From NCBI GenBank assembly GCA_000980705.1, contig LBCK01000001.1:310001-374000 (forward strand): DNA of 64,000 bases, given 5' to 3'. This document shows, in pieces, positions 25,606 to 34,805 of this stretch. Every line of letters begins with the position of its first letter. Position 1 is the first letter of the stretch. Both the position numbers and the translations under genes were made by a program. The DNA is from Ruminococcus sp. UNK.MGS-30. Its GTDB lineage: Bacteria; Bacillota; Clostridia; Oscillospirales; Ruminococcaceae. The notes under the pieces are model-generated. The model saw only the letters and a program-made list of their open reading frames with translations. It was not told where the DNA came from and searched no databases.

Positions 25606-26820
25606 TTACGCCATCAGCTTTGCCAAACGCTCGTTGATCGCCTCCAGGAATTCCTTGGAGTTGACCTTCTTCTTGTTTTCCAGCTTGGAGATCAGATACA
25701 GGTCACCGGTCATGATGCCGTCCTCGATGGTCTGGATGGTTGCCTTTTCCAGCTTGTCTGCGAAAGCCATCAGTTCCGGCAGCTTGTCCAGTTCACCACG
25801 CTTGCGCATTGCACCGCTCCATGCAAAAATGGTAGCAACAGAGTTGGTAGAGGTCTCCTCGCCCTTCAGATACTTGTAGTAGTGACGCTGTACCGTACCG
25901 TGTGCTGCCTCATACTCATAGATGCCGGCAGGAGAAACCAGAACGGAAGTCATCATTGCCAGAGAGCCGTAAGCTGTGGAAACCATATCAGACATCACGT
26001 CGCCGTCATAGTTCTTGCACGCCCAGATATAGCCGCCGTGAGAACGGATCACACGAGCCACTGCGTCGTCGATCAGGGTGTAGAAATATTCGATGCCGGC
26101 AGCCTCAAACTTTTTCTTGTACTCGTTGTCGTAGATCTCCTGGAAGATATCCTTGAAGGTGTGGTCGTACTTCTTGGAAATGGTATCCTTGGTTGCGAAC
26201 CATACATCCTGATGCAGATCCAGACCGTAGTTGAAGCAGGCACGTGCAAAGCCGGCGATGGAGTTGTTCTTGTTGTGCAGACCCTGTACGATGCCGTCGG
26301 TATCCTCAAAGTTGAAGATCAGTTCACGGCTCTCGTTGCCCTCTGCGTCAGTAACCACCAGTTCTGCCTTGGAACCCTTCTTTACCTTCATTTCGGTATT
26401 CTTGTACACATCGCCGTAAGCGTGACGTGCAATAGTGATCGGGGCTGTCCAGGTCGGGATATACGGTTCAACGCCCTTTACCAGGATCGGGGTACGGAAT
26501 ACGGTGCCGTCCAGGATGGCACGGATGGTGCCGTTCGGGCTTTTCCACATCTGGGACAGGTTGTATTCCGGCATTCTTGCCGCATTCGGAGTAATGGTAG
26601 CGCACTTGACAGCAACGCCGTACTTCTTGGTAGCGTTTGCACTGTCGATGGTCACCTGATCCTTGGTCTTTTCACGGTGTTCCAGACCCAGGTCGTAGTA
26701 CTCAGTCTTGAGGTCTACATACGGGGTCAGCAGGATGTCCTTGATCCACTGCCACAGAACACGAGTCATCTCGTCGCCGTCCATCTCGACCAGCGGCGTT
26801 GTCATTTGAATCTTTGCCAT
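25606..26820 (-). CDS. icd: NADP-type isocitrate dehydrogenase
   Basis: Oxidative decarboxylation of isocitrate to 2-oxoglutarate. The 404-residue sequence is the eukaryote-like (homodimeric, subfamily II) form: MTTPLVEMDGDEMTRVLWQ at the start, SPNGTIRAILDGTVFR substrate loop, DDAVARVIRSHGGYIWACKN, KNYDGDVMSD with metal Asp residues, and AAHGTVQRHYY. ATG at 26820 follows GAGGAGG. It lies downstream of an aconitase gene four genes away on the same strand, which fits citrate to 2-oxoglutarate for glutamate synthesis in an anaerobe. Confidence 0.96.
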   Translation of the reverse strand: MAKIQMTTPLVEMDGDEMTRVLWQWIKDILLTPYVDLKTEYYDLGLEHREKTKDQVTIDSANATKKYGVAVKCATITPNAARMPEYNLSQMWKSPNGTIRAILDGTVFRTPILVKGVEPYIPTWTAPITIARHAYGDVYKNTEMKVKKGSKAELVVTDAEGNESRELIFNFEDTDGIVQGLHNKNNSIAGFARACFNYGLDLHQDVWFATKDTISKKYDHTFKDIFQEIYDNEYKKKFEAAGIEYFYTLIDDAVARVIRSHGGYIWACKNYDGDVMSDMVSTAYGSLAMMTSVLVSPAGIYEYEAAHGTVQRHYYKYLKGEETSTNSVATIFAWSGAMRKRGELDKLPELMAFADKLEKATIQTIEDGIMTGDLYLISKLENKKKVNSKEFLEAINERLAKLMA

Positions 26821-26870
26821 TTGATTTTCCTCCTCAAATTGCACGCATTGTCTTTACTCATTGCCTTATA

Positions 26871-27419
26871 TTATAGCGTTTCTGCCGGAGCGATACGATG
26901 CCCGGCTTGTTCTGCCAACGCAGAAATTTTGTCATATTCCGCAGCCGTCACAAGGATCAGCTGCAAATCATCGCTGTCAATGTCCACACCGCAGAGCAGC
27001 ATTCCCTGCTGCCGGAGCAGTTTGTTGCAGGCGGCGCACCATTGGAACACGTCCGCATCCTCCGACAAGTCCAGTCCGGAAAAGTCTAGTTTTTCACCGC
27101 CGTTCAGCTGGGATACTGCCCAGAGAAAGTCCTCCAGCTCCGAGCTGCTGTCCACGCCGATCAGCGCATGGGCTGCCTCCAGTTCATCCGCCATGGCGAT
27201 CCAGCACAGGGTGTCCATGTCGCAGGATGCGGCGTCTATGCCACGTTCGGCAAATCGCTCCGCAAACTGCGCCGCATACGCTGCCCGATCATTTCGGCAG
27301 CGTTCCAGGCTGTCATGCACCGTGGAATTGTTATGGCTGATGCAGTCTGCGATCGCCAGAATATATGGCACCTCAGATACCTGCTCCGGTGCTTTTTTCT
27401 TTTTGAAGAATCCGAACAT
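26871..27419 (-). CDS. conserved hypothetical protein (DUF6630-like)
   Basis: A 182-residue soluble acidic protein. It begins MFGFFKKKK, has WIAMADELEAAHALIGVD and LEDFLWAVSQLNG, a WCAACNKLLRQQG segment, and a C-terminal DIDSDDLQLILVT strand. This recalls the DUF6630 family of unknown role, a tentative recognition. It begins immediately after the TraX-like gene (TAAATG), so it belongs to the same transcript. Confidence 0.65.
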   Translation of the reverse strand: MFGFFKKKKAPEQVSEVPYILAIADCISHNNSTVHDSLERCRNDRAAYAAQFAERFAERGIDAASCDMDTLCWIAMADELEAAHALIGVDSSSELEDFLWAVSQLNGGEKLDFSGLDLSEDADVFQWCAACNKLLRQQGMLLCGVDIDSDDLQLILVTAAEYDKISALAEQAGHRIAPAETL

Positions 27420-28127
27420 TTACGCAAACACCACCCATCGCAAAACGCCCAGCACCAACAGGTGCAGCGGATAGAACACATAGAAAAACCACTTGTGAAA
27501 CGGCTTTTTGCTGCCGCCTTCGCCGTTGTAGCAGTACTGTATCAGCGGTATCACCAGAAAGATACCCAACTGGAACAGACCACTCCACATGGGTTCTGAT
27601 GTCAGCACACTCATACAGCACACCAGTGTAATGCCGCCAAACGACAGCCATTTTTCCCTGGGGCTCTCCCGATATCGGAAAAAGGTCAGCGCATACAGCA
27701 CATCGAATATCGCCCAGTCACCGAATACGGACAGCAGGCACAGCCCAAAGATGTCCAGCCACTTCACCGAAAGAGAACACTTTGCCTTGTCCCAGAACCA
27801 GATCGCCAGCAGGCTGAGGAACAGCGTGTAGATCACGCCGAATGCCGGACGGATGCCGCCACTTTCGAAATAGCTGAACGGCAGCCACGAGATCACGGCG
27901 AAAATGCCCAGCCGCATGGCGTATTTCTTTACGTTCCGGGTGTAGTGATACCCTTCTGCCAGCATATACGCCATAGTCGGTCCGGTCAGCCGTCCGATGA
28001 CGTGCATGACCTGTCCCAACAGCGACGCCGTGGGAACAAATGCCCAGGCGATATGGTCGATGAGCATGGCGGCAATCACCAGATATTTCAGCTGGTTGCG
28101 GTTGAGAAATCCTTTTGTGTTTGTCAT
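27420..28127 (-). CDS. TraX family membrane protein
   Basis: A 235-residue polytopic protein with the TraX pattern: KYLVIAAMLIDHIAWAF, VIGRLTGPTMAYMLAEGYHYT with the conserved RxxxP-like patch, and FAVISWLPFSYFESG. TraX acetylates F-pilin in plasmids, but chromosomal firmicute members are acyltransferase-like proteins of unknown substrate. Its ATG overlaps the stop of the preceding small gene (ATGA). No conjugation genes are nearby. Confidence 0.85.
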   Translation of the reverse strand: MTNTKGFLNRNQLKYLVIAAMLIDHIAWAFVPTASLLGQVMHVIGRLTGPTMAYMLAEGYHYTRNVKKYAMRLGIFAVISWLPFSYFESGGIRPAFGVIYTLFLSLLAIWFWDKAKCSLSVKWLDIFGLCLLSVFGDWAIFDVLYALTFFRYRESPREKWLSFGGITLVCCMSVLTSEPMWSGLFQLGIFLVIPLIQYCYNGEGGSKKPFHKWFFYVFYPLHLLVLGVLRWVVFA

Positions 28128-28390
28128 TCCGGCTTATCCTTTTCCTGCCGCAGCTGCCGTATCAGCCTTCTCACCAGATGCACACCGCCGGCAAGCAAAA
28201 ACAGCAGTACCAGCAGTCCGATCCCGGAAACCGGGCGTTTCCACAGCAGTTCCAGATAATCTGTTATGTCCCTGTCGTCAAGCAGAGCAATCACACAAAA
28301 CACGAGAAACACTGCAAACAGTTCCTGCTGATAGCAATTCCAGAACTTCCGCCACTTTCCGCTTTTCTCTGTCTTTTCCGAATCTACCAC
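28124..28390 (-). CDS. small two-helix membrane protein
   Basis: An 88-residue protein with two transmembrane helices (about 25-42 and 57-76) and charged ends. It starts with GTG placed directly after the aconitase stop (TAAGTG) without a clear ribosome site, so translation probably depends on reinitiation after the upstream gene. No family was recognised. Confidence 0.6.
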   Translation of the reverse strand: MVDSEKTEKSGKWRKFWNCYQQELFAVFLVFCVIALLDDRDITDYLELLWKRPVSGIGLLVLLFLLAGGVHLVRRLIRQLRQEKDKPE

Positions 28391-30331
28391 TTACTTGCTC
28401 AGCTTGTCACGGGTATAATCCAGCAGACCGCCTGCCAGGATGATATCCTTGGTGCGTCCGGTCAGCTCGCACAGTACCGGGATCTCAGCGCCGGTGGTCT
28501 TGTTGACCAGTGTCAGCGTCGTTTCGCCAGCCTCAACGTGCTTGCGGATGTCAGCCAGTTCCAGAACATCGCCCTGGGAGATCTTCTCATAGTCTGCCTC
28601 GTTGACAAAGGTCAGCGGCAGAATGCCGGCATTGATGAGGTTTGCACGGTGGATACGGGCAAAGCTCTTCACCAGAACTGCCTTGACGCCCAGATACAGC
28701 GGTGCCAGTGCAGCGTGTTCACGGGAGGAACCCTGTCCATAGTTGGAGCCGCCCACGATAATGCTCTGTCCCATCTCCTTGGCACGGCTCGGGAACGCCT
28801 CATCGCAAACGGTGAAGCAGTGCTGCGAAATTGCCGGGATGTTGGAACGCAGCGGCAGGATCTTTGCGCCTGCCGGCATGATGTGGTCGGTGGTGATGTT
28901 GTCGCCGACCTTCAGAGAGCAGCCAGCCTCGATGGTTGCCTCCAGCGGAGCAGTTTCCGGGAACGGCTTGATGTTCGGTCCACGCAGGATCTCTACCTTG
29001 TCCATTTCCTCTTCCGGTGCCGGCAGAACGATCATGTTGTCGTTGACACTGAATTTTTCCGGCAGGACGAAGTCCGGCATCTCGCCCAGTTCTCTCGGGT
29101 CACTCAGATAACCGGTCAGTGCAGAATATGCAGCCAGTTCCGGAGAAACCAGATAAATCTGACCGTCCTTGGTTCCGGAGCGTCCCAGGAAGTTCCGGTT
29201 AAAGGTACGCAGGGAGATACCGCCGGAGTTCGGAGACTGTCCCATGCCGATGCACGGACCGCAGGCGCTTTCCAGAATACGTGCGCCGGCAGCGATCAGT
29301 GTACCCAGGATGCCCATATCTGCCATCATGTTCAGCACCTGCTTGGAACCAGGAGCGATTGCCAGAGAAACATCCGGATTTACAGTCTTGCCCTTGAGGA
29401 TGTGCGCCACCTTCATCATGTCCAGCAGAGAAGAGTTGGTGCAGGAACCGATGCAGACCTGGTCGATCTTCAGCTTGCCGATCTCAGCCACGGTCTTGAC
29501 ATTGTCCGGAGAATGCGGACATGCAGCAAGCGGCACCAGTTCACTCAGATCAATGTGCAGTTCTTCGTCATAAACAGCGTCCGGATCTGCCTTCTGCTCG
29601 CTCCAGACTTCGCCTCTGCCCTGTGCCTCCAGGAACTGCTTGGTCACTTCGTCCGACGGGAAAATAGAAGTGGTCGCACCCAGCTCAGCACCCATGTTGG
29701 TGATGGTGGCACGTTCCGGAACGGACAGAGTCTTGACACCCTCGCCGCAGTATTCGATGACCTTGCCGACACCGCCCTTTACGGACATCCGGCGCAGCAC
29801 TTCCAGGATAACATCCTTTGCAGCCACCCACGGAGACAGCTTGCCGGTCAGTTCTACCTTTACTACCTTCGGACAGGTGATGTAGTATGTACCGCCGCCC
29901 ATTGCCACTGCAACGTCCAGGCCGCCTGCACCCATAGCAATCATGCCGATGCCGCCGCCAGTCGGGGTGTGGCTGTCAGAGCCGATCAGGGTCTTTCCCG
30001 GAACGCCGAAACGCTCCAGATGTACCTGGTGGCAGATACCGTTGCCGGGACGGGAGAAGTAGATGCCGTGTTTCTTTGCAACGCTGCCGATAAAACGGTG
30101 GTCATCTGCATTTTCAAAGCCGTTCTGGAGTGTGTTGTGGTCGATATAAGCCACGCTGCGCTCAGTGCGTACACGAGGTACACCCATTGCCTCAAATTCC
30201 AGATATGCCATTGTACCGGTGGCATCCTGTGTCAGTGTCTGGTCGATGCGGATTCCGATTTCAGAACCCTTTACCATTTCGCCCTCTACCAGATGTGCTT
30301 TCAGGATCTTTTCCGTCAGGGTCAGTCCCAT
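28391..30331 (-). CDS. acnA: aconitate hydratase
   Basis: Isomerises citrate to isocitrate using a [4Fe-4S] cluster. The 646-residue enzyme is of the shorter aconitase type: substrate site RPGNGICHQVHLERF, IGSDSHTPTGGG, the cluster cysteines in CIGSCTNSSL (about 296) and ESACGPCIG (about 357 and 360), and the swivel domain with GGSNYGQGSSREHAAL. The gene heads the transcript that continues through the small membrane gene, the TraX-like gene and perhaps icd. Confidence 0.96.
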   Translation of the reverse strand: MGLTLTEKILKAHLVEGEMVKGSEIGIRIDQTLTQDATGTMAYLEFEAMGVPRVRTERSVAYIDHNTLQNGFENADDHRFIGSVAKKHGIYFSRPGNGICHQVHLERFGVPGKTLIGSDSHTPTGGGIGMIAMGAGGLDVAVAMGGGTYYITCPKVVKVELTGKLSPWVAAKDVILEVLRRMSVKGGVGKVIEYCGEGVKTLSVPERATITNMGAELGATTSIFPSDEVTKQFLEAQGRGEVWSEQKADPDAVYDEELHIDLSELVPLAACPHSPDNVKTVAEIGKLKIDQVCIGSCTNSSLLDMMKVAHILKGKTVNPDVSLAIAPGSKQVLNMMADMGILGTLIAAGARILESACGPCIGMGQSPNSGGISLRTFNRNFLGRSGTKDGQIYLVSPELAAYSALTGYLSDPRELGEMPDFVLPEKFSVNDNMIVLPAPEEEMDKVEILRGPNIKPFPETAPLEATIEAGCSLKVGDNITTDHIMPAGAKILPLRSNIPAISQHCFTVCDEAFPSRAKEMGQSIIVGGSNYGQGSSREHAALAPLYLGVKAVLVKSFARIHRANLINAGILPLTFVNEADYEKISQGDVLELADIRKHVEAGETTLTLVNKTTGAEIPVLCELTGRTKDIILAGGLLDYTRDKLSK

Positions 30332-30410
30332 TCAATATCATTCCTTTCGTAGTTGGCACTGCAAATACACGGCAAGCCATCCATTTACAATACGATTCTT
30401 ATACCGTATT

Positions 30411-30440
30411 ATTATAGCAAAAAACAGGCGCTGTTGTCAA
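30411..30440 (-). promoter_or_regulatory. promoter of aconitase gene
   Basis: Minus strand TTGACA (30435-30440), 18 bases, TATAAT (30411-30416); leader of about 70 bases. Confidence 0.8.
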
Positions 30441-30517
30441 GTCTGCGGCGACTTTGAAAAGATAAAAGAAAAATCCGGATTTGCTTACAAATAAAATCCG
30501 CCGCTCCCGGCAGGGTG

Positions 30518-30553
30518 CAAAAACAGCCCGAAGGTACATTTCCCTCGGGCTGT
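30518..30553 (-). terminator. terminator of GGDEF-EAL gene
   Basis: ACAGCCCGA (30523-30531) pairs with TCGGGCTGT (30545-30553); on the minus strand it is followed by TTTTTG. Confidence 0.88.
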
Positions 30554-30559
30554 CGTATT

Positions 30560-32266
30560 TTATTCCGTCTCGGAAATATGGTACACATGGTCGCCGCTGA
30601 GACGCTTTTCATACTCGTCGTGAGGCAGCGGACGGTCGAACAGAAATCCCTGTGCCATACAGCAGTTGATGCCACGCAGGAATTCCGCCTGTTTCTGGGT
30701 CTCCACGCCCTCGGCAATCACTTCCATATCCAGATCGTTCACCATGTTTACGATGTTCTTGATTACGATCACATCGTTTTTCCGGTGCTTTTCCTGTTTT
30801 TCCATGTTGTTGAGGAAGGATTTATCCAGCTTGATGATATCCACATTCAGATCTTTCAGCAGGTTCAGCGAAGAATAGCCTGTGCCGAAATCGTCGATGG
30901 AGGTGCTGACACCGTTTTCGTGCATGGTCTGCACAAAGCGGAGCAGTGTCTCATAGCTTTCATAGCCGGACATTTCCGTCAGTTCCACCTCAATGTATTT
31001 GGCAGAGACATTGTACTTTTTCAGCACTGCCAAGATCTCTTCCGCCAGATTCGGATTTTTCAGGTGCATCTTGGAGAAATTCACGGAGATGCGCACCGGT
31101 TCGATTCCTCTCGACAGCCAGTCCTGGATGTTCTGGCAGACACGTTCCAATACATAGAAGTCCAGCTTGCAGACGCTGCCCTCTCGTTCCAGCACCGGAA
31201 TGAAGTCCATCGGCGGCACCATGACACCGTTCCGGAACCAGCGCACCAGTGCCTCGCAGCCGCAGAGCTGGTTGTCCGAAAGGGTCACCTTCGGCTGATA
31301 GAACACCTCGAACTCCTGGTTTTCCAGAGCATTGGGGAACATCTGCGACACTTCTTTCTGACGCAGTGCCTTTTCCAGCATCGTGTCGTCAAAGTGGAGC
31401 ATATCCGTCTTTCCGGACATCTTTGCCACGTGCATTGCAGTCGATGCGGCGTTGATTACCTCGCCTGTGTTCTGGTTTTCCCGGATATCGTATACCCCGA
31501 TTCGGGAGCGTACATCAAAGGTGATCTGCTTGTCCTCGTTGGAGACCGTCACATACTGGTTTCCGATCTTTTTCAGCAGGTTGCCCATATGCTCTTTTTT
31601 CGCCAGCAGCACAAAGTTGTCACCGCCCATCCGGGCAAAGAACTCGTCTTTCTCCAGCATATTCTGAGACAGACGCACAAATTCACGCAGTACCACATCG
31701 CCTTTTCGTGCGCCTACCGCACGGTTGATGTAGTTGAAATTCTTGATGTTCACGAATGCGCAGGCGTAGTCTTTCAGTTTGCCCTGCGCCAGAAGTTTGC
31801 CGCCGGTCTCGTTGATGCCACGGGTGTTCAGCGCACCGGTCAGCAGGTCTGTTACGGAAATGCACCGCAGCAGCTGTACCAGCTTGACCCGTTCCAGCAT
31901 CAGAAAGATCTGGTGAGACAGGAACTGGAGCATTTCCGCCTGGGGCTGTGTCCATGCGGTATCCTTTTCCGGATAAAAGTAAAAGACAGCGCTGCAGTTT
32001 TCGTCCATCTGCACCTTTTCTTCACAAGGCGGCGCATCAAATCCCTTTTCGCTCTCATAGATCAGATAACAGTCGTCCTGCCCATTGGGATCCATCACCG
32101 ATTTTGCCGCATAAAACCGCAGTTCAAATTTTCCCAGCGAAAAAACACGTGCCACTTTCTGCATCTGATCCTGCAGCAGTCTGATCAGATCATCCACAGT
32201 TTTCACATTCTTTTGCAACGAATCAAAAAGCTGCTGGTAACTCTTTACATGAAAATTCATATCCAT
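30560..32266 (-). CDS. c-di-GMP phosphodiesterase with degenerate GGDEF domain
   Basis: A 568-residue cytoplasmic protein: N-terminal GAF-like region (about 1-140), a GGDEF domain (about 145-270) whose signature reads GGDNF (near 210), losing the Glu needed for cyclase activity, and a complete EAL domain (about 310-560) with CEALVRW (about 337), VELTE, DDFGTGYSSL (about 458), IIKLDKSF and AEGVET. It is therefore expected to hydrolyse c-di-GMP, with the GGDEF part perhaps sensing GTP. ATG at 32266 follows GAGGTGA; upstream ATGs lie outside it. Monocistronic. Type IV pili, encoded in this window, are a plausible output. Confidence 0.92.
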   Translation of the reverse strand: MDMNFHVKSYQQLFDSLQKNVKTVDDLIRLLQDQMQKVARVFSLGKFELRFYAAKSVMDPNGQDDCYLIYESEKGFDAPPCEEKVQMDENCSAVFYFYPEKDTAWTQPQAEMLQFLSHQIFLMLERVKLVQLLRCISVTDLLTGALNTRGINETGGKLLAQGKLKDYACAFVNIKNFNYINRAVGARKGDVVLREFVRLSQNMLEKDEFFARMGGDNFVLLAKKEHMGNLLKKIGNQYVTVSNEDKQITFDVRSRIGVYDIRENQNTGEVINAASTAMHVAKMSGKTDMLHFDDTMLEKALRQKEVSQMFPNALENQEFEVFYQPKVTLSDNQLCGCEALVRWFRNGVMVPPMDFIPVLEREGSVCKLDFYVLERVCQNIQDWLSRGIEPVRISVNFSKMHLKNPNLAEEILAVLKKYNVSAKYIEVELTEMSGYESYETLLRFVQTMHENGVSTSIDDFGTGYSSLNLLKDLNVDIIKLDKSFLNNMEKQEKHRKNDVIVIKNIVNMVNDLDMEVIAEGVETQKQAEFLRGINCCMAQGFLFDRPLPHDEYEKRLSGDHVYHISETE

Positions 32267-32482
32267 ACCAATCACCTCATTCAGCGCCTGTTTCATGTCC
32301 GTACAGAGCGCAAAACAAACGGAATACAATTTCTACCCACTATTCCCACATTATTTCTATGATAAAAACTATATCATATTTTTTCGGAATTGTCAATCAG
32401 ACACATAAAATAAATTGAGCGGAATCAAATATTTGTGCGTTATCACGAAAAGACTTTCTCATTTTTGTTGGTTCCTACAAAT

Positions 32483-32511
32483 TTGACAAATGAGAAAAAA
32501 TGCGGTACACT
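32483..32511 (+). promoter_or_regulatory. promoter of AEC transporter gene
   Basis: TTGACA (32483-32488), 17 bases, TACACT (32506-32511). Confidence 0.75.
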
Positions 32512-32545
32512 GATAGACAGAATAAATCGAATGGATGTGAAAACC

Positions 32546-33508
32546 ATGCAGACTGTACTGCAAAACCTTTCTTTCAGCCTAAACGCCACCATTCCCGTAT
32601 TTTTGATGATGGTATTCGGCGGTCTGATGAAAAAAGTAAACCTGTTGGACGACCACACCACCGGGAAATTGAACCAGTTCGTGTTCAAGGCACTGCTGCC
32701 GGCGCTGCTGTTCATGGACTTGTCCCAGGCGGATTTCCGCTCGGTCTGGGACGGAAAGTTCGTCCTGTTCTGTTTCTGCGCCACCTTTCTCAGCATCGGC
32801 ATTGCCTTTCTCCTGTCCCTGCCACGCAAAAGCTGGTCGGAGCGTGGCGAGATCATCCAGGCATCCTACCGGAGCAGCGCTGCGATCCTGGGCATCGCCT
32901 TTGTCAACAACATCTACGGTCACGCCACCATGGCGGCGCTGATGATCGTGGGAACTGTGCCGCTGTACAACGTGGCGGCTGTCCTCATCCTCTCCCTCAC
33001 TGCGCCCCATGACGGCGAAAAGCCCAGCGCCAGAAAGCTGCTGCTGCGCACGCTCCGGGATGTGGCGACCAATCCCATTATCCTGGGCATTCTCGCCGGA
33101 ATGCTCTGGTCAGTGCTGAAAATCCCGCAGCCTGTGATCCTGCAAAAATCCGTATCCTACCTGGGCAATATGGCAACGCCGCTGGCGCTGATCGCCCTGG
33201 GTGCGTCGTTCCAGCTGAAGAGTGCCAAGGGCAAGCTGGGGCTGACGCTGGGCATCTCTGCGGTAAAGCTGTTTCTGTTCTGCGGTCTGTTTCTGCCGGC
33301 GGCGGTCTGGCTGGGATTCCGCACGGAAAAGCTCATCGCCATTCTCATTATGCTGGGCAGCGCCACCACGTGCAGCTGCTTTGTCATGGCAAAGAACATG
33401 AAACACGAGGGTACCATCACTGCCTGCACCGTAATGATGACCACCCTGCTCAGTGCGTTCTCTCTGACGATGTGGCTGTTCGTGCTGAAGAGCCTGGGGT
33501 ATATTTGA
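32546..33508 (+). CDS. AEC family permease
   Basis: A 320-residue membrane protein of the auxin efflux carrier/malate permease family with ten predicted helices in two halves. N-terminal half: VFLMMVFGGLMKKVNLLDD and NQFVFKALLPALLFMDLSQ; C-terminal half: MATPLALIALGASFQL and LGSATTCSCFVMAKNM, where the usual crossover region falls. The start at 32546 is selected because GGATGTGA stands six bases upstream; an ATG at 32531 is part of that site. Substrate unknown, probably a carboxylate such as malate. Confidence 0.9.
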   Translation: MQTVLQNLSFSLNATIPVFLMMVFGGLMKKVNLLDDHTTGKLNQFVFKALLPALLFMDLSQADFRSVWDGKFVLFCFCATFLSIGIAFLLSLPRKSWSERGEIIQASYRSSAAILGIAFVNNIYGHATMAALMIVGTVPLYNVAAVLILSLTAPHDGEKPSARKLLLRTLRDVATNPIILGILAGMLWSVLKIPQPVILQKSVSYLGNMATPLALIALGASFQLKSAKGKLGLTLGISAVKLFLFCGLFLPAAVWLGFRTEKLIAILIMLGSATTCSCFVMAKNMKHEGTITACTVMMTTLLSAFSLTMWLFVLKSLGYI

Positions 33509-33518
33509 TGATATGAGA

Positions 33519-33567
33519 AACGGGCTTGCCGCACCATTCAAAAAGTGCAGCAGCCCGTTATTTTTTT
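33519..33567 (+). terminator. bidirectional terminator between AEC permease and aldolase genes
   Basis: AACGGGCT (33519-33526) pairs with AGCCCGTT (33552-33559) with inner GCAC/GTGC pairing, then ATTTTTTT. Confidence 0.9.
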
Positions 33568-33585
33568 ACCCTGATTTTCTCCGCC

Positions 33586-34572
33586 TCAGACCTCATTCTC
33601 CTGCAATTCCTGGAAGAATGTGAAATAGTCCTGGCGCTTGTCGTTGGTGAATGCGATCGCTGTCCGGGGATGCTGATTCAGATAGCCGGTCAGCAGGTAC
33701 TGGATGTCATAGCCCCATACCACGCCGTCATTTTTCAGTTTCTGCATCTCATCCTGGAGGAAACGCAGCACCGGCTTGATGTCATACTTCGGGTTTTTCA
33801 AAAAGCCCAGCAGCAGTTCCATTGCACAGTTACCTGCGCCACGTCCCATTGCCGCCATTGTGGCATCCAGATAGCTGACGCCCATCATCGCACACTCTGT
33901 GGTGTTGGCGAATGCCAGCTGCTGGTTGTTGTGGGCGTGAATACCGATCTTCTTGCCGTACTTCTCGCCTGCCTCCAGATACCGCTGTGCCAGCTGACGC
34001 ATCTGCAGCGGATAGAGAGAGCCGTAGCTGTCCACCAGATAGATGACCTCAACGCTGCTCTTGCCCAGCATTTCCAGCGCCTCTTCCAGTTCAGACTCCT
34101 GCGCCTTGGAAACCGCCATAATGTTCACTGTGGTGTGATAGCCCTTCTTCGCACAGGTCTCGATCATCTCGATGGCTGCCGGGATGGTGTTGATGTAGGT
34201 TGCAATGCGGACAACATCCAGGATGCTGTCCTTCTTGTCCGGCAGGTCACGAGCCACGTTGGCACGTCCCACGTCTGCCATCACTGCCAGCTGCATCTTC
34301 GGGTCGAGAATATCCCCCAGCACCTTCCGGATAGCGTCCTCGTGGCAGAACTTCCACTTGCCGAACTTGGACTCCTCGAACAGTTCCGGGTCTGCCAGAT
34401 AGCCGATTTCCATAATATCCACGCCTGCACGGAGGTTGGTCAGATACAGCTTGCGGACAAAATCGTCTGTAAACTCGAAGTTGTTCACCAGACCGCCGTC
34501 CCGGATGGTGGCATCCAGCACTTTTATGTCAGGACGATAGGAGATCATCGTGCCTTTTATCATATCACTCAT
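33586..34572 (-). CDS. HMGL-like aldolase catalytic-domain protein
   Basis: A 328-residue TIM-barrel protein of the DRE-metallolyase (HMGL-like) group. LDATIRDGGLVNNFEF carries the Arg-Asp pair, VDSYGSLYP the helix-capping Asp-Ser, and IHAHNNQQLAFAN the two metal His residues. It resembles 4-hydroxy-2-oxovalerate aldolases, but no acetaldehyde dehydrogenase partner (MhpF) is near, and such stand-alone forms occur in carbohydrate or antigen pathways. Start ATG at 34572 follows GAGGAA; no DmpG communication domain is present. Substrate uncertain. Confidence 0.85.
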   Translation of the reverse strand: MSDMIKGTMISYRPDIKVLDATIRDGGLVNNFEFTDDFVRKLYLTNLRAGVDIMEIGYLADPELFEESKFGKWKFCHEDAIRKVLGDILDPKMQLAVMADVGRANVARDLPDKKDSILDVVRIATYINTIPAAIEMIETCAKKGYHTTVNIMAVSKAQESELEEALEMLGKSSVEVIYLVDSYGSLYPLQMRQLAQRYLEAGEKYGKKIGIHAHNNQQLAFANTTECAMMGVSYLDATMAAMGRGAGNCAMELLLGFLKNPKYDIKPVLRFLQDEMQKLKNDGVVWGYDIQYLLTGYLNQHPRTAIAFTNDKRQDYFTFFQELQENEV

Positions 34573-34629
34573 TGTACATTCCTCGCTTTCTGCTTTTCCC
34601 GTGCTGCTTTTCGTCAGCACAGTACTTAT

Positions 34630-34658
34630 ATTATACCAAAAAATGCACCTTTCTGCAA
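34630..34658 (-). promoter_or_regulatory. promoter of aldolase gene
   Basis: Minus strand TTGCAG (34653-34658), 17 bases, TATAAT (34630-34635). Confidence 0.75.
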
Positions 34659-34743
34659 GTATTTCCGCCTTTTTTCTGCATAACCTGCATAAATCGTGAT
34701 TTTCGCCAATCCGCATTCCCAAAAACTGTTCAGTTTGCCAACG

Positions 34744-34775
34744 AAAAAGGACTGCCCTGCGACAGTCCCCTTTTT
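34744..34775 (-). terminator. terminator of lipoprotein gene
   Basis: AAAAAGGACTG pairs with CAGTCC-CTTTTT; U-run on the minus strand. Confidence 0.8.
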
Positions 34776-34805
34776 CAGCGTTTCTTCCAATCGGTGCGTT
34801 CCGCC

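Noticed and set aside
27420..28127. Conjugation locus suggested by the TraX-like gene
   Set aside because: No relaxase, coupling protein or other tra genes are nearby; chromosomal TraX-like proteins are common.
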